DNA from: Candidatus Thorarchaeota archaeon
Lineage (GTDB): Archaea > Asgardarchaeota > Thorarchaeia > Thorarchaeales > Thorarchaeaceae
DNA: 55,116 nt
Assembly: GCA_016840825.1 (NCBI GenBank)
Contig: JAEORN010000291.1
Coordinates: forward strand, 1-55,116
Reading direction: 5' to 3'
This document shows, in pieces, positions 32,868 through 40,653 of this stretch; the stretch's first letter is position 1, and each line of letters opens with the position of its first letter. The notes beneath the pieces are model-generated. The model worked only from the letters and a program-made list of their open reading frames with translations. It made no database searches and was not told where the DNA came from. Both the position numbers and the translations under genes were made by a program.

Positions 32868-35816
32868 TTGTCTGAACAACACTCCACCATCGATGAAACT
32901 ACGAAAATTGCGAAGTACCACGCAATGACTTCAGAAGAAGTTCTTCAGACTTTGTCTGTGGATCCTGATAAAGGACTCTCTCATGATCAGGTAAGGAAAC
33001 TAGAAGCGAAATATGGCCCCAATCAAATCCCAAAGATCAAAGGGTCTATTTGGAAGGTGTACATCGCTCCTATTCTAAATTGGCTGATTACTATATACTT
33101 ACTTAGCTCTTTCGCATTAGTATTTCTAGCTCTGGTGTTTCCCACACCTAACTCGCAGCTTGGCCAAGCTATGTTCTGGCTAGCTATTGTAACGGTGAAT
33201 GCGGTTGTTGCGATATTCCAGCAGTTTCGAGCTCAGAAGAAACTAGAAGCTTTGGAGAAGCTCTCCGCAGGAGATGCTCGGGTTATTCGTGATGGTGAAG
33301 AAACAAAGATAGATCCTATCGAAATCGTTCCTGGTGATGTACTCAAGTTAGAACAAGGTGACAGAATCCCTGTAGATGCAAGAATAGTATCGAGCTCAAA
33401 TTTGACATCCAACGAGGCTTCACTCACTGGTGAGAGTGTACCAGTCACTAAGAATGCTGCCATCGTTGTTGAGGAGGATTCTCCTCTAACTGATATGCGA
33501 AATATGGTTTTCTTTGGCACCTATGTAGCAACAGGTACTGCGAAGGTAGTAGCTACAACCATCGGTGGAGGAACTGAAATTGGTAAAATTCAGGGAACAC
33601 TTGAGGAGTTGAATACTGGAGATATACCTCTTCGAAAGAAAGTCAATCTTCTCGCAAAATATCTTGGTTTTGCAGCTGTGGTCTTGATGTTCGTTTCAAT
33701 CATTTGGGCAGTGTTCTTAGGTCCTCTGTCAACTGGATTGCCTCCTGTTCAGGAATTCAATGATATCATTGACACCATTACCGCTGGAATTACAAAGGCT
33801 ATGACAATAATGCCAATCAATATTCCACTACTCACTACCATTGTTTTGCTAACAGGCGTTTTGGCTATGGCTAAACGCGGTGTCATCATTAGAGATCTCT
33901 CCGCAGTTGAAAGCCTCGGACGTGTGAGTGTCATCTGCTCTGACAAGACCGGCACCATGACGAAGAATGAGATGGCTGTTACCTATGTCTGGGACACACA
34001 AAATCTCTATTCTATAACAGGCAATGGGTATGAGCCAAAAGGTGAGATACTAAAGCTGAAAGCAGAAGCACATCACAACAACCTAAGTCATGATGGAGCT
34101 ACACCATTGGTCGGTGTTGAATCGTATGACAATCTCCGGTTACTTCTTCTCTGTGGTGGAATCAATAATGATTCTGCAGTTACTGTCAAGGAAATCCCCG
34201 GACAAGGAATCGTCTTCGTTCCTATTGGCGACCCAACAGATGCAGCTCTTCTTACCCTATTTAGAAAAAGCGGCATTGACGAGTCACAAGCAAAGCAAGA
34301 TTATCCTATAGAGATGGAATTCCCCTTTGACTCGCAATACAAGAGGATGTCAAAAATCTGTAAGCATGATTCCAAACACATTGTATTCTCGAAAGGAGCT
34401 ACAGAAGTCATCTTGCCTCGATGTACTCACTACAATAAATCGGGAACGAAAGCAGTACTTGATGACACAATCTCCAAGAAGATTACAGAATTAACTGAAG
34501 GTTTCGCATCACATGGTTACAGAGTCATATCATTAGCGTATCATCAGTTACAGGCAATGCCTAAGGTTCCAGATGTGCGGGACGCGATAGAGAAAGATCT
34601 CATCTACTTGGGATTTGCGTGTATTGTTGATCCTCCTCGTGATGGAGTGAAAGAAGCAGTGAATGAATGTCATAGCGCTGGAATCAATGTAATCATGATA
34701 ACGGGTGATGCAGCAGCCACTGCACAAACCATTGCAACGCACCTGAATATATACAAATCTGACTCGCTCGCTGTTGAAGGTAGCAATATTGGAGAACTAT
34801 CTGACGAGGATTTTGAACGAGTGAATGTTTTCGCTCGAGTTAATCCAGAACATAAGCAGGTCATTGTTGAACGATATCAGGATCAGCGTAAAGTAGTTGC
34901 CATGACTGGAGATGGGGTCAACGATGCGTTGGCTCTTGCAATGAGTGATGCTGGAATTGCGATGGGAATTACTGGCACAGACGTGGCTAAGGAAGCAGCG
35001 GATTTAGTTATCACTGATGACAGCTTCTCCTCTATTGTTACTGGTGTCCATGAGGGACGGGGTCTTTTCAATAAGATCCGAATGATGGTCTTCTTCTACA
35101 TTGCCATCAACTTATTCGAATCCATAATTTTCTTTGGAGCACTCTTCCTTCTGCCTGCAGGTTTCAATATGCTTACCTCTTGGCAAAGTCTTCTTCTCGT
35201 TGCTACTACACATTCATTCCCTGGACTAGCTTTGGTTTTTGACAAAACTTCACCACGAGCTATGGAAGAGAAACCTCGAGATAGTGAAGACATTATTACA
35301 CGCAAACTCGCGACCTTTATGGGACTCGGTGTTATCCTTATGGTGATTGGAGCCGGTATGGTCTATGCATTGACCTTCATTGCACAGCCTGGGGACTTAC
35401 TTTATGTCGTTCCTGAGAATCTGACTGGCTGGTATAACGAAACCTCAGTACTCCCTCCGGATTGGACAATACAGACTGCAAAGGCGACTACAATGCTTTT
35501 GACGATTATTCTCATCTACGAGAGCACTCTAGTCTTAATCATTCGAAGGATCAATCTGCCATTCCATAAATCAGTTGCCGAACCCGGGATTATTCGCTTT
35601 GTTGTTCTGCTTGGACTAATAGTACTAGCTTTCTTACTGCTGATGTATGTCCCATTGGCTCAAGAGATACTTGTTGGTGCAATCTCCGGTTTCGAGTTCT
35701 ACTTCTTACCTCTAACTGCACTGGATTGGCTTGTCTGCATATTTGCCACGCTCCCTGCATTGATAGGTCTTGAAGTGTTCAAAGCATATTATCGAAGGAG
35801 AGGGGAAACTCTATAG
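32868..35816 (+). CDS. P2-like P-type cation ATPase with altered ion-site motifs (982 aa)
   Basis: This pump has the P2 layout: N-terminal cation-ATPase domain, TGES actuator motif, phosphorylated Asp359 in CSDKTGTMT, ATP-binding domain, GDGVNDALALAMSDAGIAMG hinge and ten membrane helices. The ion-site motif of helix M4, PEGL in Ca2+ and Na+/K+ pumps, reads MPINIP (315-320), so the key Glu is missing. In M6 the NxxTDGxP stretch reads VATTHSFPG (778-786), which replaces the conserved Asn and Asp, with His782 at the Asp place. The M5 Asn and Glu (INLFE) remain. The energy-coupling parts look active, so the pump probably moves an unusual cation or protons. A membrane-anchored repeat protein is encoded 20 bases downstream. 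Confidence 0.93.
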   Translation: MSEQHSTIDETTKIAKYHAMTSEEVLQTLSVDPDKGLSHDQVRKLEAKYGPNQIPKIKGSIWKVYIAPILNWLITIYLLSSFALVFLALVFPTPNSQLGQAMFWLAIVTVNAVVAIFQQFRAQKKLEALEKLSAGDARVIRDGEETKIDPIEIVPGDVLKLEQGDRIPVDARIVSSSNLTSNEASLTGESVPVTKNAAIVVEEDSPLTDMRNMVFFGTYVATGTAKVVATTIGGGTEIGKIQGTLEELNTGDIPLRKKVNLLAKYLGFAAVVLMFVSIIWAVFLGPLSTGLPPVQEFNDIIDTITAGITKAMTIMPINIPLLTTIVLLTGVLAMAKRGVIIRDLSAVESLGRVSVICSDKTGTMTKNEMAVTYVWDTQNLYSITGNGYEPKGEILKLKAEAHHNNLSHDGATPLVGVESYDNLRLLLLCGGINNDSAVTVKEIPGQGIVFVPIGDPTDAALLTLFRKSGIDESQAKQDYPIEMEFPFDSQYKRMSKICKHDSKHIVFSKGATEVILPRCTHYNKSGTKAVLDDTISKKITELTEGFASHGYRVISLAYHQLQAMPKVPDVRDAIEKDLIYLGFACIVDPPRDGVKEAVNECHSAGINVIMITGDAAATAQTIATHLNIYKSDSLAVEGSNIGELSDEDFERVNVFARVNPEHKQVIVERYQDQRKVVAMTGDGVNDALALAMSDAGIAMGITGTDVAKEAADLVITDDSFSSIVTGVHEGRGLFNKIRMMVFFYIAINLFESIIFFGALFLLPAGFNMLTSWQSLLLVATTHSFPGLALVFDKTSPRAMEEKPRDSEDIITRKLATFMGLGVILMVIGAGMVYALTFIAQPGDLLYVVPENLTGWYNETSVLPPDWTIQTAKATTMLLTIILIYESTLVLIIRRINLPFHKSVAEPGIIRFVVLLGLIVLAFLLLMYVPLAQEILVGAISGFEFYFLPLTALDWLVCIFATLPALIGLEVFKAYYRRRGETL

Positions 35817-35836
35817 AACGAATCAAGGGTAATGTC

Positions 35837-37789
35837 ATGCTGTTGCAGTTTGTCCTACTCGATGATCCCTTCGTACCTCTCTTCATAGCACTCGCAATCT
35901 TCCTCTTAGTTATTGGTGGATACCTTCGACTACTCTCACGGAAAAGAAACCATCAAATCGATGAAATCAATCATCTAATGCTCTCTCAGTCCTCAATTTC
36001 ATTGACTGATTTAGTAAATAGACTAAATGAGAAGAGAATGGACCGTAAGTCGTTGTTTGAGCTTGTTAAATCAGCTGATAATGCTTTATTGAGTTTCTCT
36101 CGAACTTCCGTTGTATCTTCTGTTCATCTTAGTTCACGAATAAAGGAGAATCTTGTAAACAACTCCATCATCTATGTTGATAAGGAAGCAGCAAGATGGG
36201 ATGTTACTCCTAGTGAGATTCAAACCATAGTTGAGGAAGTGTCTTCACGCGAGGGTCTCGATGTTTTGCCTACCAAAGATGGCGACTATCTTCTTGTACC
36301 TGACCTAAAAGAGCGAATCAGGGAGTCATTAGAGCTGCAGGGAAGAGCTGATATTATTTCAGAGTCCCAACGTTTACGTGTCGATGTTGATGAGCTTGTT
36401 GAATTAGTGAAGAGTTGGGGATGGTATGTTTGGCGATCCTCAGCGGGGCTGCTGTACTCGGTCAAGTGGTTGCTAGATACACTAGAGAGGAGTGTGGCAA
36501 AGCTTGGATATTTAGATTTAGCAGTTGAGTCTGCTCGACTCGATTTGACTCAGAATGATATCATGCGAGTGGTGAGTCTCTATAAATGGGATTTCGTGGA
36601 AGCATTTGACAAGCGAATAATCCCCATTCACCTATTGCAGGAAAATCTACTCACGCAACTTGAAAAGCTTGGTTACCTAAATATCAATGAGGAAGCAAAC
36701 CGTCTCAAGATAGATACTGAAAGTCTACAGAAGATACTAAAGAAACTTGGATTGACACTCATAACCACTGATGATGGGTCGGTGATGACCCTTGAACAAG
36801 TAAGACAGGAATTGTTAGATGATGTCGATCTTACAGGGATTATCGAACCAAAGGAATCTGCAGAGCGTCTCGGTATAGAGAAAGGATTAGCTGAGAAGAT
36901 TCTTGGAAATCATCCAGGCGTCAGAAAACTAAAAGATGGGCGGTATGCGTCTTATCGCGGTTTGAGAAGCTATATCCTTGATGAAGTGCGAAAAAGCGGA
37001 ATTTTACGCACCATTGAGTTTGAAAGGCATTGGACTATAAGTAGAATTGAGTTAGCAGCACTTCTCAAAAGATTCGGGCTAAAGACCGTCTTAACGAAGT
37101 CCGGCGATTACCTCTCCGTCTCATGGATGCGCCGATGGTTAGGTGACAGTCTTCAGGCTGGTGAATCAATAGATCCCTCTGCAATAGCTAAACGTTTTGA
37201 AACTGAAACAGGAGTAATAGAATCAATAGTATCAACAATTCGGACTGATACACTCATCGATGGGGATGGTAAAATGGTTTCAACCATGGCCCTCCAATCA
37301 GAACTTGAGGGTCAATTTCGTGATATGGGAGTTATTCGACCCTATGAGATTGCAACTGAGAGAGGTTTGGATATTGCAGATATTCAGAAAATACTACAAT
37401 CACTCACAGCTGCATCCTTTCGCACTTGGGATGAGAATATGGTGAGCAAAGTCTGGTTACTAAGGAAAATAAATGACACATTAAAGCAGAAGGGGATTTT
37501 TGACATCTACACTATCTGCGAACAGATGCAATTGAACTACGATGAGGTACATACTGAGATGGAGTCTCGATTATCAGAAGATGATCGGATGTTGGATCAG
37601 TGTGGAGTTGTTGTTTCAGCGAAATGGATTGCGTTGCTTAAGGAGCACGCAAAGGAAGTAGGAGCCATGAATGTAACTGAATTTGCGTCAACCCAGTCAA
37701 TTCCTAAAAAATCCGCTCTCTGTGTATTGCGAGCCCTTCTACAGGGAGTATACCTACCTTCTTCTGATAGCTTCTTCACAAAGACCTAG
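35837..37789 (+). CDS. membrane-anchored tandem winged-helix-like repeat protein, UFL1/DDRGK1-like architecture (650 aa)
   Basis: One N-terminal membrane helix (about 10-32) is followed by RKRNH, which places the rest in the cytoplasm. The remainder is about ten degenerate repeats of about 55 residues with the plan: IxxEAxRLxI, a helix, a short hairpin with a DG turn, then a WL/LL helix ending KLGYL. Examples are YLDLAVESARLDLTQNDI, YLNINEEANRLKIDTESL and IRPYEIATERGLDIADI. This pattern fits strings of winged-helix units as in eukaryotic UFL1, the E3 scaffold of ufmylation, and the single N-terminal anchor recalls its partner DDRGK1. No ubiquitin-like protein or ligase catalytic motif is visible here. 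The 20-base gap after the ATPase gene implies co-transcription. Confidence 0.75.
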   Translation: MLLQFVLLDDPFVPLFIALAIFLLVIGGYLRLLSRKRNHQIDEINHLMLSQSSISLTDLVNRLNEKRMDRKSLFELVKSADNALLSFSRTSVVSSVHLSSRIKENLVNNSIIYVDKEAARWDVTPSEIQTIVEEVSSREGLDVLPTKDGDYLLVPDLKERIRESLELQGRADIISESQRLRVDVDELVELVKSWGWYVWRSSAGLLYSVKWLLDTLERSVAKLGYLDLAVESARLDLTQNDIMRVVSLYKWDFVEAFDKRIIPIHLLQENLLTQLEKLGYLNINEEANRLKIDTESLQKILKKLGLTLITTDDGSVMTLEQVRQELLDDVDLTGIIEPKESAERLGIEKGLAEKILGNHPGVRKLKDGRYASYRGLRSYILDEVRKSGILRTIEFERHWTISRIELAALLKRFGLKTVLTKSGDYLSVSWMRRWLGDSLQAGESIDPSAIAKRFETETGVIESIVSTIRTDTLIDGDGKMVSTMALQSELEGQFRDMGVIRPYEIATERGLDIADIQKILQSLTAASFRTWDENMVSKVWLLRKINDTLKQKGIFDIYTICEQMQLNYDEVHTEMESRLSEDDRMLDQCGVVVSAKWIALLKEHAKEVGAMNVTEFASTQSIPKKSALCVLRALLQGVYLPSSDSFFTKT

Positions 37790-37879
37790 CACTTCAAATA
37801 TATAATATATATTGATTCTAAATGATATTGGAATCCTATATATTGACATTCTATCTATCAAGAACCGGAGAGTATATAC

Positions 37880-38734
37880 TTGGCTCGAAAGACAACTTTC
37901 AAAATTCGTCAGATGAAGGAGAAGGGCAAGAAGATTGTCATGCTGACTGCATATGATGCACCGACTGCAAGAATCCTAAGTGATGTTGGTGTCGATATCA
38001 TCCTAGTTGGTGATTCTGTTGGCAACTCTCTACTTGGCTATGAGAGTACAATACCAGTGACCCTTGATGACATTATCCACCATTGTTCTGCTGTGGCTCG
38101 GGCTAAGCCAGATAGTCTCATAGTAGGTGATATGCCTTTCATGAGCTATAAGGTAAGCATTGATCAAGCTTTAGAAAACTGTGCGCGAATGCTGCAAAAG
38201 GGAGGCGCTGAAGCCGTAAAGATTGAAGGGGCTGGACGTGTCGTTGATATAGTTGCAGCTGTCGTTGGTTCGGGCATACCAGTAATGGGGCATATTGGGC
38301 TTACCCCACAATCAATCTACGAACTTGGTGGTTATAGAGTCCAAGGACGTACCGCTGACGGTACTGAAGCACTCATAAAGCAGGCACTAGCGCTTCAAGA
38401 GGCTGGTGCATTTTCCATCGTCATTGAACTAGTTCCGGATGAAACTGCGAAAGCAATCACAGAGGCTCTTGATATACCAACAATTGGTATTGGTGCTGGT
38501 CCGAATTGTGATGGTCAAGTCCTTGTTCTCTGGGATATGCTTGGTCTTTTCGATGATTTCAAGCCCAAGTTCCTCAAGAAGTATGCAAATGTCGCCTCGG
38601 TCATTCGCAATGCTGTGCAAGAGTATTCTGATGAAGTCCGAGGAGGAGCATTTCCTGATAAAGAACATAGCTTTGAGATGTCAGAGGAGGAATCTGGTAG
38701 GCTGTATGGCCGAGTAAAACCAAACTCTGAATGA
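37880..38734 (+). CDS. panB: 3-methyl-2-oxobutanoate hydroxymethyltransferase (ketopantoate hydroxymethyltransferase)
   Basis: PanB makes ketopantoate from 2-oxoisovalerate and methylene tetrahydro(methano)pterin, the first committed step to CoA. The 284-aa TIM barrel shows the family motifs: MLTAYDAPTARI, VGDSVGNSLLGY, GDMPFMSY, AVKIEGA, GHIGLTPQS, IELVPDETA and the closing IGIGAGPNCDGQVLV with WDMLGL. All the metal and substrate residues I can place are intact. The start is TTG, set by GGAGA upstream. It probably has its own promoter, since the 90-base gap before it holds long AT alternations (ATATATAATATATAT). Other pan genes are not in the window. Confidence 0.96.
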   Translation: MARKTTFKIRQMKEKGKKIVMLTAYDAPTARILSDVGVDIILVGDSVGNSLLGYESTIPVTLDDIIHHCSAVARAKPDSLIVGDMPFMSYKVSIDQALENCARMLQKGGAEAVKIEGAGRVVDIVAAVVGSGIPVMGHIGLTPQSIYELGGYRVQGRTADGTEALIKQALALQEAGAFSIVIELVPDETAKAITEALDIPTIGIGAGPNCDGQVLVLWDMLGLFDDFKPKFLKKYANVASVIRNAVQEYSDEVRGGAFPDKEHSFEMSEEESGRLYGRVKPNSE

Positions 38735-38760
38735 TTTACCTCTTTATGACTAATGAAAAA

Positions 38761-38788
38761 GAAGTGATCATCACTTCAACGAAGTGAT
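38761..38788. terminator. alternating palindrome between convergent genes
   Basis: GAAGTGAT (38761-38768), ATCACTTC (38770-38777) and GAAGTGAT (38781-38788) are three alternating copies of one 8-base arm. The middle arm can pair with either neighbour, with a one-base or three-base loop. The element sits between the ends of panB and the - strand DUF1858 gene, so it probably serves as a two-way terminator. Confidence 0.5.
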
Positions 38789-38825
38789 GAGTAAATCGCT
38801 ATTTGTAGAGAAACAATATCATCTA

Positions 38826-39032
38826 TTATTTTTCTTCAATAGTTTCGTTTAGTGCTTCGACGAGCTTGTCTGGGTCGATGCCATGGGCAATTGCACCTTG
38901 TTCTATGTTCTCATATCTGGCAACTGCACAGCCATAACAATGTAATCCCCATTCCATGAAAGTACCTGCTGTTTCAGGCCACTTCATTACCACTTCTGCA
39001 ATAGTATCGGTCTTTTTGATCGCTTCAGCCAT
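38826..39032 (-). CDS. DUF1858-domain protein (68 aa)
   Basis: The protein is a stand-alone DUF1858 domain. TIAEVVMKWPETAGTFMEWG is followed by LHCYGCAVARYENIEQGAIA and GIDPDKLVEALN. The CxxC pair (CYGC) is the feature shared with domains linked to hybrid-cluster and redox proteins, and suggests disulfide or metal chemistry. I prefer the ATG at 39032 because AAGGAT lies eight bases before it; an in-frame TTG three codons upstream (39041) would leave no room for that site. It lies downstream of the COG1237 gene on the same strand and may belong to its operon. Confidence 0.88.
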   Translation of the reverse strand: MAEAIKKTDTIAEVVMKWPETAGTFMEWGLHCYGCAVARYENIEQGAIAHGIDPDKLVEALNETIEEK

Positions 39033-39099
39033 TGTTATCAATCCTTCGGCTTAACTATGTTAAATCTCCTCGATTTATTCTTTTATACTTTAGGTTGTG

Positions 39100-40092
39100 T
39101 CACTGTCCAATAACGCTGTATTGATTGCCTACACTTCCCTCAACATATGCTTCGTTCATAGCTCTACTCATGGCATGACGAGCTCTCCATCCTGTGCAAT
39201 GACATGGAACCAACATCTTTGGGTTCAATCTCTCAAGGTCTTCTGTTGTTCTGGCAAGTTTGCTTTCTTCTCTCTCATTCTCGACCTCTGAGCCAGCGAG
39301 GTGGAGCCCTCCTATAATTGCATGGATGTTTGGCTCTCCAGTCAGACGAATAGCCTCCTTCACAATATTGACAATTCCTGCATGACTGCACCCAGATATG
39401 ATAACCAAGCCCTTTCCCCTAACATTAGCTACAAGACTCACATCCTCTAATACAAGTGAATCATCAACCCATTGACCATCTATACACATCAGATGTCCAG
39501 GTCTTCCCTGTTCATAATCGGTGACTCTTGGTATCTCTCCGGTCCTAAGAAGCAGTCCATCTGAAAGGAGAATAGGATCCTCCACAGAAACTACCTCTCC
39601 TCCAAGCTCAGATATTTCCTTTGCAGTTAGTATTGGCTCATTCTCAACAATCTTCTCTCCAGTGTGTGTCTTGACTCTAGCTCCTTTCTGATAGAGCATT
39701 CGAGGATGAATATAAACTGGAATAGAATGATGGACATTCTCTAGAGTCCATCTTAGTCCCCCATAATGGTCATCATGTCCATGCGAAATTACAATTCCAT
39801 CGAGCTCATCTAAAGGTAATCCCAAGAATTTGATATTTGTTGAAAGATGGAGTTTTGACTCACTTGTATCGAATAAAATATTTGAAGTTCTATTATCGAG
39901 AGTCATTCGAATCCAGAATGAAAGTCCTAATCCCGCAACTAGTGGTAGCTCTTTTGTTTCCTTATCCTGATCCACCCAGTGGAAAAACCGTTTTACATCC
40001 TCTCTTCTTGGATTGGACCATACCTCGTGTGAGTTATCGACTACTGCAATGATATCGATTCTATCCAAAGTCTTTGGTCTAATAAACTGCAT
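39100..40092 (-). CDS. COG1237-type metallo-beta-lactamase-fold hydrolase (330 aa)
   Basis: The zinc-binding motif ISHGHDDHYGG is intact. GCSHAGIVN, GGLHLAGS and PCHCTGWRA mark the COG1237 subgroup, which includes an archaeal enzyme annotated in tetrahydromethanopterin synthesis (the beta-ribofuranosylaminobenzene 5'-phosphate/dihydropterin condensation step). Substrate for this copy is not certain. I prefer the ATG at 40092: AGGTG lies six bases before it, and the upstream GTG (40101) overlaps that site. An SCP2-domain protein is encoded 27 bases upstream on the same strand, and the two are probably co-transcribed. Confidence 0.88.
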   Translation of the reverse strand: MQFIRPKTLDRIDIIAVVDNSHEVWSNPRREDVKRFFHWVDQDKETKELPLVAGLGLSFWIRMTLDNRTSNILFDTSESKLHLSTNIKFLGLPLDELDGIVISHGHDDHYGGLRWTLENVHHSIPVYIHPRMLYQKGARVKTHTGEKIVENEPILTAKEISELGGEVVSVEDPILLSDGLLLRTGEIPRVTDYEQGRPGHLMCIDGQWVDDSLVLEDVSLVANVRGKGLVIISGCSHAGIVNIVKEAIRLTGEPNIHAIIGGLHLAGSEVENEREESKLARTTEDLERLNPKMLVPCHCTGWRARHAMSRAMNEAYVEGSVGNQYSVIGQ

Positions 40093-40119
40093 TCCACACA
40101 CCTATGCAGACTCGCAAAT

Positions 40120-40542
40120 CTATAGTAACATGTGATGCAGTCCCATATCTCTCAATACTTCTGGAAAAACCTTGAAGACTGGTTTGATCTTAGAGAGAAG
40201 GCCTAATGCTTTCGCTATGGATCCCTGCATTTTCACTTCTCCTTTCGCCATAGCTATAGTCGTGTTTAGCTTACCCTGCCAGAACTTGTTGGTAGTCTCA
40301 GATGTGCTCCATACAACTATCTCAGGTTCTGCCTTAGAGTCGAAGCTTATAGTCCCAACTTTACCATCTGGTCCTGGATTCTTAAAATCAATTGTGACAT
40401 GAATCTCTGGTTTCTCGATATCGAATCTCACGATAATCTCTGATTTCACTAGTTTCTCATAAACATCTTCCATTTTCAGCACACGCGGCCAGAAGTTCTC
40501 AAAGACCTGCTGCAATTGTTCAGTACTCTCATAGAATGGCAT
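40120..40542 (-). CDS. SCP2 sterol-binding-domain protein (140 aa)
   Basis: The single SCP2-type domain is recognised by the IVVWSTSETTNKFWQG stretch and by KGEVKMQGSIAKALGLL, which lines a lipid-binding tunnel in the family. SCP2 domains carry fatty acyl chains, acyl-CoAs or isoprenoids between membranes and enzymes. No other domain is attached. The gene sits upstream of the COG1237 gene on the same strand and shortly downstream of the strong terminator of the giant gene, so it probably starts a short operon. AGGATG lies just before the ATG. With the acyl-CoA genes around 12-18 kb it fits a lipid-handling role, but it is far from them. Confidence 0.85.
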   Translation of the reverse strand: MPFYESTEQLQQVFENFWPRVLKMEDVYEKLVKSEIIVRFDIEKPEIHVTIDFKNPGPDGKVGTISFDSKAEPEIVVWSTSETTNKFWQGKLNTTIAMAKGEVKMQGSIAKALGLLSKIKPVFKVFPEVLRDMGLHHMLL

Positions 40543-40609
40543 AGCATCCTAACCTCAATGTCCAATATTCTCAAAGCAGGATAGAAGTCTTTTGGAAAAA
40601 AGGGAGATA

Positions 40610-40641
40610 CTCTTTGAGCGGAAACAAAGCCGCTCAAAGAG
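40610..40641 (-). terminator. strong terminator after the giant surface-protein gene
   Basis: CTCTTTGAGCGG (40610-40621) and CCGCTCAAAGAG (40630-40641) form a perfect 12-bp stem with an 8-base loop. Read on the - strand it begins 13 bases after the giant gene's stop at 40654 and is followed by a short spacer and TTTTTT. The arrangement is that of an intrinsic terminator; on the + strand TTTTT also follows the hairpin. Confidence 0.7.
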
Positions 40642-40653
40642 GGTTTTTATTGA

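Noticed and set aside
40610..40641. 12-bp inverted repeat considered as a mobile-element end
   Set aside because: It is single, lies directly after a stop codon and is followed by a T run, as expected for a terminator.
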